DNA of 12,489 nucleotides from CAZNHL01 sp964572965 (GTDB lineage Bacteria; Bacteroidota; Bacteroidia; Cytophagales; UBA9547). The stretch's first letter is position 1. The number at the start of each line of letters is the position of its first letter. Shown one piece after another: positions 1 to 6,641 of this stretch. The stretch covers positions 1 to 12,489 of the forward strand of contig CAZNHL010000092.1 of the NCBI GenBank assembly GCA_964572965.1, read 5' to 3'. Below the pieces are notes generated by a model. It ran no database searches. It was not told where the DNA came from and worked only from the letters and a program-made list of their open reading frames with translations. Position numbers and translations under genes: made by a program.

Positions 1-502
1 CACGCGTAATGCCATCAACGGCACTTTTACTGGCAGTATATACGAGGGACATAGGAGTGGCCTTTACACTGGCTACAGAGCTGATATTGATAATACTTCC
101 TCCTTTCGGATTAAAATGTTTTAAAGCTTCCTGTATTGTTAATACTGTCCCTAAAACATTGCTGTCAAACTGACGATGAAACTCTGCCTCAGTTACTGTT
201 TCGACTGGTTCAAATTTGTAGATACCCGCATTGTTGACAAGCGTATCTATTGGTCCGAATTGTTTGGCGGTTTCTTCTAAAAGCCTTTTAACATCTGCCG
301 CTTTTGTGACATCAGCCTGAATGGCAATGGCGCTGCCACCGTTTTTAATGATGTTGCCAATTATCGTTTCTGCACCTGTTTTGTCAGATGTATAGTTAAC
401 AACTACTTTAGCTCCTGCCTGTGCCATTGAGCGGGCAATAGCAGCCCCGATACCTTTAGATGCTCCCGTCACCAAGGTTACCTTATCTTTTACCTCGTTC
501 AT
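1..502 (-). CDS. Short-chain dehydrogenase/reductase (SDR), C-terminus cut by window edge
   Basis: Only the first 167 codons are present; the gene continues past the left edge. The reading frame starts at the ATG at 502 and gives a classical SDR Rossmann fold. The nucleotide-binding TGASKGIG motif is at residues 12-19, an Asp after beta-strand 4 at 64, NNAG at 90-93, and the structural Asn at 115. The catalytic Ser142, Tyr155 and Lys159 (YxxxK) have the usual 13-residue Ser-Tyr spacing. Classical SDRs of about 245-260 residues use NAD(P)H to interconvert alcohols and ketones, and FabG-like or glucose-dehydrogenase-like annotations are common. The substrate cannot be told here because the specificity region is missing. 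A TAnnTTTG promoter and a dyad lie just upstream, between this gene and the Crp/Fnr regulator, so it is probably a separate transcription unit that the regulator may control. Family assignment is very secure; specific function is unknown. Confidence 0.95.
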   Translation of the reverse strand, partial: MNEVKDKVTLVTGASKGIGAAIARSMAQAGAKVVVNYTSDKTGAETIIGNIIKNGGSAIAIQADVTKAADVKRLLEETAKQFGPIDTLVNNAGIYKFEPVETVTEAEFHRQFDSNVLGTVLTIQEALKHFNPKGGSIINISSVASVKATPMSLVYTASKSAVDGITR

Positions 503-524
503 AGATATTTTGATTTGTATAGGT

Positions 525-532
525 CAAAAGTA
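525..532 (-). promoter_or_regulatory. Bacteroidota -7 promoter element for the SDR gene
   Basis: Read on the minus strand this is TACTTTTG, an exact match to the TAnnTTTG -7 consensus of the Bacteroidota primary sigma factor. It lies 23 bases before the SDR start codon, giving a short leader of roughly 20 bases. No TTG-type -33 element stands at the usual distance; that space holds T-rich sequence and then the dyad at 554-569. A missing -33 box is compatible with activator dependence, but that is inference. Confidence 0.55.
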
Positions 533-553
533 GATCTATGAAAAATGAAAAAG

Positions 554-569
554 TTTGCCAAAAGGCAAA
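554..569. promoter_or_regulatory. TTTGCC-N4-GGCAAA dyad: possible operator or weak terminator
   Basis: A perfect 6-bp inverted repeat with an AAAA spacer lies just beyond the stop codon of the Crp/Fnr gene and upstream of the SDR promoter. Its centre is about 40 bp upstream of the transcription start predicted from the TACTTTTG element, close to the position used by class II Crp/Fnr activators. On the minus strand the dyad is followed by a T-rich run, so it could instead, or also, be a short terminator for the regulator gene. The stem is short for a terminator. Both readings remain open. Confidence 0.4.
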
Positions 570-572
570 AAA

Positions 573-1139
573 TCATTTCCGGGCTTTTATTCTGCTTAAT
601 GTGTATTGGGTGATACCGAGAAAAGAGGCAATATGGTTTTGCGGCACACGCTGAATAATTGATGGGTGTCGCTGTAGTAGTTTGTTGTACTTGGTTTGAG
701 CATCGTCAACAAACATTTCACTTTTTATCCTGAATTTCTCAATCAGGGCTTTTTCTTTCAGCTGACTGATAATCTGAGTGAAATTGGGAATTTCCTTTCC
801 TAATAATTCATAAGTGCTGATTGTCATTGTCACTACTGTGCATGGAGTAAGTGCTTCGATATATTCTTCAGCCGGAGTTTTGTTGGTAAAGCTTTCTATG
901 TCAACAGCAAAATGATTTTCGCTGGTAAAGTATAAGATAAAGTCATTGTCGTTAGAATCTGACCTGACTACCTTGAAAACGCCATCGAGCACAAAGCCGA
1001 TCTTTTTACAGGTTTTCCCTCGTTCACAATAGAGGTCGCCTTTTTTGATCTTCTCAGTATACAAATGTTCTTTCATTAAAAGCTGTTCTTCTGCTGAAAG
1101 GGGGAGTACTGAATTGAAAAGGTTAATCAGGCTATCCAT
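573..1139 (-). CDS. Crp/Fnr family transcriptional regulator
   Basis: This 188-residue protein has the Crp/Fnr two-domain layout. An N-terminal cyclic-nucleotide-binding-like beta-barrel (about 15-115, with the turn containing IKKGDLYCERG at 31-41) leads into a long dimerisation helix (about 120-155) and a C-terminal helix-turn-helix (about 163-186: VPQNHIASFLGITQYTLSR). This short form, with the protein ending right after the recognition helix, is typical of Bacteroidota regulators. There is no N-terminal cysteine cluster as in oxygen-sensing Fnr (its cysteines are 38, 44 and 100), and the effector cannot be named. The start ATG shares one base with the stop codon of the upstream membrane-protein gene (TAATG), so the two are cotranscribed and probably translationally coupled. 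The downstream SDR gene, with a dyad in front of it, is a plausible target. Confidence 0.93.
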   Translation of the reverse strand: MDSLINLFNSVLPLSAEEQLLMKEHLYTEKIKKGDLYCERGKTCKKIGFVLDGVFKVVRSDSNDNDFILYFTSENHFAVDIESFTNKTPAEEYIEALTPCTVVTMTISTYELLGKEIPNFTQIISQLKEKALIEKFRIKSEMFVDDAQTKYNKLLQRHPSIIQRVPQNHIASFLGITQYTLSRIKARK

Positions 1140-1882
1140 TACTCAGTGTCCGGTTTACCTAACAAACGTCCAACCAGCAATACCACAAAAAGGTTTGACC
1201 ATACAGCTTCAATTACTCCGATATTCATAATCAACGGAATTGCATCAGGATAAGCCTCATGACCACCTATAATGGTCATACTGTAGCTTATACAGGCAGT
1301 ATAACTTTCAAGTCCTAATGGCAGGGGTACACCCATACAGCCGGGCTGAATAATATTGATAAGGTCATAGACACTGCCAAATGAAATACCGATCATCAGG
1401 AAAATACAGGCAGAACCCCATATTTTCTCCTTAGAGAGTCTGTTTCCCGAAAAGATGTCGTAAATAGAGTGAAGGATAACAATGGTTTCTACAGCAAATA
1501 AAACCGCGTGAATAAAGAATAAACTCAGGCGAAGCTGATTTTCATTCGTCTGTATCTGAAAGAAAGGGTTTACGGTTACAGATGCAAGTCCCAATGCAGC
1601 TATAATAAATACCAGTAAAGTAATGACCAGGCTTTTGTTATTGGTAAAATTGCGAAGTATGTCCCATAAAATGAAAACATACAATCCTCCAAAAAGAAGG
1701 AACAATACATCGCGCCAGGCATTGGAAGTCGCAACACTCATACCCGACATGGCAAGAATGTCTTTCAGTAACAATGCTGATATAATAATAGCAGCCTGTA
1801 ATGCCACAATGTGTTTATAGTCTTTTATTTTCTCAGCCTGCATTTCGGCTGAAGATTTGGCACGGAACAGAGATTTTAGCAT
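1139..1882 (-). CDS. Six-helix membrane protein with K+-channel-like, degenerate pore region
   Basis: This 247-residue inner-membrane protein has hydrophobic segments at about 24-45, 57-77, 84-104, 118-142, 155-178 and 216-241. The C-terminal part reads like the helix-pore-helix module of two-TM potassium channels: a helix ending near Asp173, then a PG turn (180-181), a short amphipathic stretch (194-205), a Gly-rich turn, 'YPDAIP' (211-216) and a final helix ending LLVGRLLG. In true channels the turn carries the TxGYGD selectivity filter and ITP follows; here it reads T-I-I-G-G-H-E-A, so the filter signature is lost. The resemblance is by eye, not from a profile search. The N-terminus has a short charged tail and no cleaved signal. 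The gene leads a two-gene unit with the Crp/Fnr regulator, overlapping by one base. Ion conduction is unproven; it could be a non-conducting sensor or an unrelated membrane protein. Confidence 0.7.
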   Translation of the reverse strand: MLKSLFRAKSSAEMQAEKIKDYKHIVALQAAIIISALLLKDILAMSGMSVATSNAWRDVLFLLFGGLYVFILWDILRNFTNNKSLVITLLVFIIAALGLASVTVNPFFQIQTNENQLRLSLFFIHAVLFAVETIVILHSIYDIFSGNRLSKEKIWGSACIFLMIGISFGSVYDLINIIQPGCMGVPLPLGLESYTACISYSMTIIGGHEAYPDAIPLIMNIGVIEAVWSNLFVVLLVGRLLGKPDTE

Positions 1883-1968
1883 AAAAACAGTTAGTGCAAT
1901 TAAGGTAACAATATTTTAGAATATGGAGAAGTTTTTGGGTGCTGTTAAAGCGGAGGTTTAATAAATAA

Positions 1969-2005
1969 AAGAGAGCCTTAATCAACTAATGATTAAGGCT
2001 CTCTT
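1969..2005 (-). terminator. Rho-independent terminator of the beta-helix protein gene
   Basis: The 16-base arms at 1969-1984 and 1990-2005 are perfectly complementary around a 5-base loop. Read on the minus strand the stem is followed by TTTTATTTATT, a good U-tract. It lies 26 bases after the stop codon of the T9SS beta-helix gene, which reads toward it. Confidence 0.88.
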
Positions 2006-2030
2006 GGTATTTCAGGAAATCGGAGACTTG

Positions 2031-4097
2031 TTACTGCTCGGATTTAGTCACACGAATTACCTGTTTTTCTTTGCCGGTAATGACATGCAATAAATACGTA
2101 CCGGCCGGAACACCTCTCCCGATTTCAGCTTCTCCGTCTTTGGTATAGCATTCAGAATGGCTTACTTGTTTGCCCTGAGAATCATAGAGGTTTAGGGTTA
2201 CACTTTCAGCTTCATTTACGTCAAGCTTTACTTTAGCTGTTGTAGAAAAAGGGTTAGGATAGGCCACAGCATTTAAAGGAGCTGCCTGAACGCTTTCTTC
2301 TCTCAATGTGCCGTTTGCTGTTACACTAAGCTGATATACCGTCCATCCTGTTGTCGGGTGGGTAAAGCCTACATATACAGTTCCTGCAGAAAATGAAGGG
2401 CCGAATGTGATTGTTGCATTGTTTGTTCCCTGACCGCTGCTAATTGTTGCATCAGCGTTTACCCACCATTGGTAAGTTACGTTTGGGTACAAACCTGTAG
2501 CATAAGAAAAAGATGTATTACGTGTCACACTCGTCGGACCTGATATGTTAACACCTTTTGCTAATGAGTAAGCAGATGTATTGCCGTTCTGGTCTGTTGA
2601 TGTAGCAATGAAGTAATCAAGTGAAGTTGCCACCGTAACACTCCAGGTTGAACCTGTAGCTTTTACAGGAACGATAAACTCCTTGATAGGCTGTCTTAAC
2701 GGATTGCTTGCAGTAACTGGATCAGTAGAGAATATCTCAACAGTATCGTTAGCTAAAGTACCGGAACCTGAAATCACTACATTGTTACCATTTCGAACAA
2801 CTGACGTAATCACCGGAGCAGCTTTAAGGTTGTTAGAAGTGATTGCTAAACGAGGTTGTACAATAGCAGAATTTTGATATATGGTATTGCGGGAAATCTT
2901 AACAGACTGTCCTCCTTGAACATATACTCCTGATCCTGTATTGTTTTCAAGCTTATTTGACTTTACAATAACATTAGCAGCGTTGTACAAAGAGATTACT
3001 TCTCCTAAGTTGTCCTGAAAGAAGTTAGACTGAACAGTAGCATTTGACAGATCACTCAGTTGAATGGCTCCATGACCGGGATTATTGCGAGGATCTGCTA
3101 CAACGTAATTTGAATCAACTCTGACAACACCATAAGCAGACCCGCTTACTGCGCTAAGTTGGATACTGCCTTCACGTATGTGGTTCCTGGTTACGCTATT
3201 GGATAGACCATTTTGAACCAATATACCGCTAAAGGTACCAATCCCGACAATAAAGTTGTCTGTTATCTTATTAGAATGACCGCCGTTGAGGCTGATTTCC
3301 CATCCGGTAACTTGCGGTAGTGTGTTTTTACGGATAACATTACCATTGCCATCCTGTACAGTAATACCCTGACCACCGACATTCAGGAATGTGTTGTGCT
3401 GTACAGTACTTCCATGTACCTGATTAAGAGAAAGCGCATTCCCTGCAATATCAGAAAATGTGTTTGGAAACTCCAGTGATCCGAAAGTCAATGCATTTGA
3501 ATTGCCAACGGCTACTTTTTCACCATTAAAATTATTGCCCAAGATTGAGATAAGATTGCCGTTTACAGCAATCGCATTGGCATTTCCTGTAAAGGTATTG
3601 GAGCGAATAACTGCACCGTGAGCGGCATTAAGTACAATTTCTGTACCCGCTCCCGGATTGTTCTCAAAACTGTTGTTGATAATCGTTACAGAAGGTACAT
3701 TAACGGTTAAGCCGTTAACAAACTGGCGGAAGGTAAGGCCATCTACTGTTGATCCTTCAGAACCGGTATTAAAAGCCAGTGCCGGAGAGCTTTGTCCAGG
3801 AACAGAGGAAAGCAATACTGTTTTACCTGTCTGGGCTGCATCGGTTTTTATTTCTGCCTTTGCCGTAAATGCCGGTAAAGCACTGCTTAATCCGATAATA
3901 CGCTCATTTCCTGTAGTTCCCTGTATATTGAACAAGATGTTCGTAGGTGATGGGTCAGCATTAGCAGTAATGATAGCGTCCCGCAAGGAGCCAGATCCTG
4001 AGTTATTTGTATTAGTAACGTAAATAGTTTCCGCAAATCCGGAAACCGAAATCAGAGAAGCAAGCATCCCTGATAGCACATTGTTGCGTGTTAACAT
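2031..4097 (-). CDS. Secreted parallel beta-helix protein with T9SS type-A sorting domain
   Basis: This 688-residue protein has an N-terminal signal peptide, likely cleaved after Ala22 (SGFA|ETIY). Next comes a segment like the start of polymorphic-outer-membrane-type repeat proteins (YVTNTNNSGSGSLRDAI). Residues about 115-415 form many right-handed parallel beta-helix repeats, recognisable by recurring V.I..N.F..N and S.V..N hallmarks (for example IINNSFENN, VIRSNTF, VQSNFFQDN, ISRNTIYQN). A beta-sandwich region of about 430-600 follows, including a PKD/Ig-like stretch (YQWWVNADATISSGQG). The end (605-688) is a T9SS type-A sorting domain with YPNPF near 613 and the PAGTYLLHV motif. It would cross the inner membrane by Sec and the outer membrane by T9SS. 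Beta-helices of this kind often bind or cleave polysaccharide, but no catalytic residues could be identified, so no enzyme is claimed. The gene has its own terminator and appears to be transcribed alone. Confidence 0.93.
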   Translation of the reverse strand: MLTRNNVLSGMLASLISVSGFAETIYVTNTNNSGSGSLRDAIITANADPSPTNILFNIQGTTGNERIIGLSSALPAFTAKAEIKTDAAQTGKTVLLSSVPGQSSPALAFNTGSEGSTVDGLTFRQFVNGLTVNVPSVTIINNSFENNPGAGTEIVLNAAHGAVIRSNTFTGNANAIAVNGNLISILGNNFNGEKVAVGNSNALTFGSLEFPNTFSDIAGNALSLNQVHGSTVQHNTFLNVGGQGITVQDGNGNVIRKNTLPQVTGWEISLNGGHSNKITDNFIVGIGTFSGILVQNGLSNSVTRNHIREGSIQLSAVSGSAYGVVRVDSNYVVADPRNNPGHGAIQLSDLSNATVQSNFFQDNLGEVISLYNAANVIVKSNKLENNTGSGVYVQGGQSVKISRNTIYQNSAIVQPRLAITSNNLKAAPVITSVVRNGNNVVISGSGTLANDTVEIFSTDPVTASNPLRQPIKEFIVPVKATGSTWSVTVATSLDYFIATSTDQNGNTSAYSLAKGVNISGPTSVTRNTSFSYATGLYPNVTYQWWVNADATISSGQGTNNATITFGPSFSAGTVYVGFTHPTTGWTVYQLSVTANGTLREESVQAAPLNAVAYPNPFSTTAKVKLDVNEAESVTLNLYDSQGKQVSHSECYTKDGEAEIGRGVPAGTYLLHVITGKEKQVIRVTKSEQ

Positions 4098-4142
4098 AAA
4101 AAAGGTTTAAAAAAGTGTTTTAAAAGATTTAAACGATCATGC

Positions 4143-4154
4143 TTCGCCGGCGAA
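4143..4154. promoter_or_regulatory. Perfect palindrome TTCGCCGGCGAA in the beta-helix gene leader
   Basis: A 12-bp perfect palindrome with a GC-rich core sits in otherwise AT-rich sequence, 46-57 bases before the ATG of the T9SS beta-helix gene. If the near-consensus CATGTTTG at 4155-4162 is the -7 element, the palindrome would overlap the transcription start, as an operator would. Alternatively it forms a small hairpin at the mRNA 5' end. Function is inferred from position only. Confidence 0.35.
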
Positions 4155-4356
4155 CAAACATGAAAAACTACTAAAAATGTGGGTATGCATCTCCTGATTG
4201 ATAGTAGGCATGACAAACTGCCATAACGGTACAAATGTTGAAATTAAACTGAGGAGCTGCTTTACATTATTGTAAAAAGAATTGATGCTAAGAAAAACTC
4301 AATTAATATCAATTGGTACCTTACTATTACCAAGGACAGATTGGATATTAAGAAAG

Positions 4357-4388
4357 AAAAGCCCTACAATTTTAATCGTAGGGCTTTT
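4357..4388 (-). terminator. Rho-independent terminator of the YD-repeat protein gene
   Basis: The arms AAAAGCCCTAC (4357-4367) and GTAGGGCTTTT (4378-4388) pair perfectly over 11 bp around a 10-base loop. It lies 27 bases after the stop codon of the minus-strand gene that reads toward it. The stem's own T4 plus CTTTCTT provide the U-tract. Confidence 0.85.
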
Positions 4389-4415
4389 AAAAGTATTGTA
4401 CGCTTTTGCTATTGT

Positions 4416-5687
4416 TTAATTGTATTTAAGAAGCTTACCTGTATATCTTTTTCCTTGTAGGGTATTTACAGTGTAATAGTATAAACCTGCTTCAAGGTTT
4501 CCAATGTAGTAGGAAGAATGGCCAGATGTTGTATAGTTAGTTACAAGTTTACCTGCACTATTGTATAAAGAGATTTCCTGTAAATCAGATTCTATATTAT
4601 AAAAGGTTACGTAATCAGAAGCAGGATTAGGAGATATTATCCCATTGTTTTCCGTTAGTATATTATCATTAATCGTAGTGAAAACATCCAGCTCAGAATA
4701 GTTGTAGATAGTAATATCTCTAACTTTCCAGGTTTCCTTTTCATAAAAATAGTCTCTGTGTCTTATTCTTTTATGAATATAATCATATTCTTCTCCTAGC
4801 GGCAAAACCAAGTCACTGGCAGTATAGGCGTTATTATATGAGTAGTCATATTTTACGGGTTTTTCGACCCATACTCCATTAGTTATATCCCAATCGTAAA
4901 TTTGATATAAAGACTTATTGTCTTTTGAATCGAATGAAAATACCGATTTCTGGGAGAGTCTTAATTGATTGGCAACCCATGACGATGCTATAATCTGAGA
5001 ATTTTGGTTTTTTGCATTGTAAGTATAATCATACTTTACAATTGCTTTCCATTGGTTAGTTGTTTCATCCCAGTTGTAAAGGATTTTTTGTGTAATTTTT
5101 CCATCGGTATTGCATGTATAATTTTCTTTGGAAGAATTATTCCATGTACTGTTTAGTTCTGGGTGAACCTGCACAGTCATTTGTGAAATGTTTCCATTTG
5201 CATCATATTGGTACTCCCGTTTAGTGGTGTAATAATTACTTTGGTTATGAAATAACAAATACTCAATCAGATTGTCATTTGAATCGTAGATATAGCTTTC
5301 TGTTGTTGAAAGAGTCCAAAAGGGGCCTTCTGAGGTGCTTATTTCATAATTAAAACTAGTTTTTTGAATCAGGTTTCCTTTGTTATTATAAGTAAAGTCA
5401 CTCCTGTAACTAACATAGTTTAAGTATGAATATATTTCCCTTATGCATTGTCTCTTGGCATTGTATAAGAAACTTAATTTTCTGCCGATTGAAGTAACAG
5501 TACTGTCCAGTTTATGGGTGGGCACTGCTTCCGTTCTTAAAGAAGTTTGTTTTTGTAATCGTTTTTTATGCAGGATATTTTCCAGCTCATTGATTGTTCT
5601 CTCGTGAAAAAAAGCATCATCATTTTGCCCGTAACACAAAGAGAAAAAAGAGGTCAATAAAATAAAGAGGATTAGTTCTTTTCTCAT
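4416..5687 (-). CDS. Secreted YD-repeat-like protein with T9SS type-A sorting domain
   Basis: This 423-residue protein has an N-terminal signal peptide (about 1-20, cleavage near CYG|QND) and a T9SS type-A sorting domain at about 351-423 (SPNPASDY at 352-359, then LEAGLYYYTV and a basic end KLLKYN). Between them, residues about 71-286 form seven or eight irregular repeats of 25-45 residues, each opening with an aromatic strand and a turn of the type Y.YD.NGN: FTYNNKGNL at 98, YIYDSNDNL at 132, YQYDANGNI at 159, YTYNAKNQN at 221. These resemble RHS/YD repeats, which build beta-sheet shells or wound strands in secreted proteins. No toxin or core domain of an Rhs polymorphic toxin is present. 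Secretion to the cell surface or medium by T9SS is well supported; the biological role is unknown. Upstream on the minus strand TACTTTTA (5718-5725) differs by one base from the -7 consensus. Confidence 0.9.
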   Translation of the reverse strand: MRKELILFILLTSFFSLCYGQNDDAFFHERTINELENILHKKRLQKQTSLRTEAVPTHKLDSTVTSIGRKLSFLYNAKRQCIREIYSYLNYVSYRSDFTYNNKGNLIQKTSFNYEISTSEGPFWTLSTTESYIYDSNDNLIEYLLFHNQSNYYTTKREYQYDANGNISQMTVQVHPELNSTWNNSSKENYTCNTDGKITQKILYNWDETTNQWKAIVKYDYTYNAKNQNSQIIASSWVANQLRLSQKSVFSFDSKDNKSLYQIYDWDITNGVWVEKPVKYDYSYNNAYTASDLVLPLGEEYDYIHKRIRHRDYFYEKETWKVRDITIYNYSELDVFTTINDNILTENNGIISPNPASDYVTFYNIESDLQEISLYNSAGKLVTNYTTSGHSSYYIGNLEAGLYYYTVNTLQGKRYTGKLLKYN

Positions 5688-5766
5688 AGTTTATAGTTTC
5701 TAGCAGCAATACAGATATAAAAGTACGATAAATCAGGTTTGCTTTTGGTCAATTACATACTTTTGA

Positions 5767-6525
5767 TTATTCTTCGCATCCGCAATTTTTTTTGAGTGAG
5801 GGAAGGCTTGGTAATTCGTTGACGGAATTGACCTGAGTTTTATCTGAGCTAACTTCTATCATATTATACCCGTCAAATTCAAACTTCCATATACTAGATT
5901 GATCATTTTGTTCGTCAATACAACTGGCATAATAGCTGCCGGAGTATTTATGGATTGTTAAAGGTCGTTCGCTTTTCTCATTTATAGTAACCAAAACGCT
6001 ATCTGAATTTAAATCAAAAACAGCTATGCCGCTTAAATCCGAAGTATAAATTGAAAATAATAAGCCTGTTTCTTTATCAACATAATTTCTGCCTCCAATG
6101 ATGTTGAATAGCTTACCTTGTTTGTTGATTATCAGTGTTCTTCCGTCATAATCACCTTGTTTAGTAAATATTAAATGGTTATTTACTTCTATTCCTTCTG
6201 AAATTCCATAGGAACCTCCAACCGGTTCTGGAATAAAAGAAATACTATCCAGCAATATTCCTTTTTTAATTATTATAAGTCTGGATTTACAGTAAAAATC
6301 TTTGCCATCTCCTTTTATTTGATACACCTGTACCTCAATATCACCTAAAAAATATTGTTTTTGAATTCCTTCCGCAGCTAGTATAACATTAGCAGACTTT
6401 GCTTTTGGTATTGTTTTTTTGATAGTATCTGTCTGATTTTTATTAGTATACTCGGTTGTTGATTTGTTTTTTGTACAGGCTGATACAATAAAAAATATCA
6501 CAACTATGATTGTAGTTTTTCTCAT
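5767..6525 (-). CDS. Lipoprotein of unknown function
   Basis: The frame is open from an ATG at 6552, but the ATG at 6525 is the better start. From there the protein begins MRKTTIIVVIFFIVSAC, a compact lipoprotein signal with a positive N-region, a hydrophobic core and the lipobox V-S-A-C (Cys17); the longer form would add nine polar residues in front of it. The mature part is about 236 residues, lysine-rich at first, then apparently all-beta with strand-turn motifs, ending in NCGCEE. I do not recognise a family. After Cys17 there is TKNKS rather than the acidic run that sends Bacteroidota lipoproteins to the cell surface, so a periplasm-facing location is likelier (inference). It lies 79 bases upstream of the YD-repeat gene and downstream of the rlhA-like terminator, so it probably starts its own transcript, although no consensus -7 box is visible. 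Confidence 0.82.
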   Translation of the reverse strand: MRKTTIIVVIFFIVSACTKNKSTTEYTNKNQTDTIKKTIPKAKSANVILAAEGIQKQYFLGDIEVQVYQIKGDGKDFYCKSRLIIIKKGILLDSISFIPEPVGGSYGISEGIEVNNHLIFTKQGDYDGRTLIINKQGKLFNIIGGRNYVDKETGLLFSIYTSDLSGIAVFDLNSDSVLVTINEKSERPLTIHKYSGSYYASCIDEQNDQSSIWKFEFDGYNMIEVSSDKTQVNSVNELPSLPSLKKNCGCEE

Positions 6526-6574
6526 TACAGTATGGCATGGTTGTAGCATCATTGCGAATTAGTTTTAAAAAAAA

Positions 6575-6600
6575 AAGCCCATGATTTAAATCGTGGGCTT
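6575..6600 (-). terminator. Strong rho-independent terminator after the rlhA-like gene
   Basis: The arms 6575-6584 and 6591-6600 pair over 10 bp (one G-U) around the loop TTTAAA, with a GC-rich core AGCCC/GGGCT. On the minus strand the hairpin is followed by ten consecutive T residues. It lies 41 bases after the stop codon of the U32-family gene and separates it from the lipoprotein gene. Confidence 0.92.
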
Positions 6601-6641
6601 ATATTAAATACCGGGGTCATCACGCTTCAGTAAGTCTGAAA

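Larger units (their letters stand above)
4098..4415. other. 318-bp intergenic region with several dyads and a terminator
   Basis: No credible gene was found here. Reading from the left it holds the leader of the beta-helix gene, a perfect 12-bp palindrome at 4143-4154, and near-matches to the -7 consensus on the minus strand (CATGTTTG at 4155-4162 and AACATTTG at about 4232-4239, one mismatch each). Further right are a dyad TTTACA-N4-TGTAAA (4261-4276), a dyad TTGGTA-N9-TACCAA (4313-4318 with 4328-4333) and the terminator of the next gene (4357-4388). The AT-rich dyads could be chance; the GC-rich palindrome is less likely to be. Confidence 0.6.

Noticed and set aside
3658..4023. 121-codon open frame on the plus strand inside the beta-helix gene
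   Set aside because: It lies wholly opposite a strongly supported T9SS gene, has no promoter, signal or family resemblance, and its codons simply mirror the repeats of the real gene.
6526..6552. Upstream ATG start for the lipoprotein gene
   Set aside because: It would bury the lipoprotein signal behind nine extra polar residues; the ATG at 6525 gives a canonical signal and lipobox.
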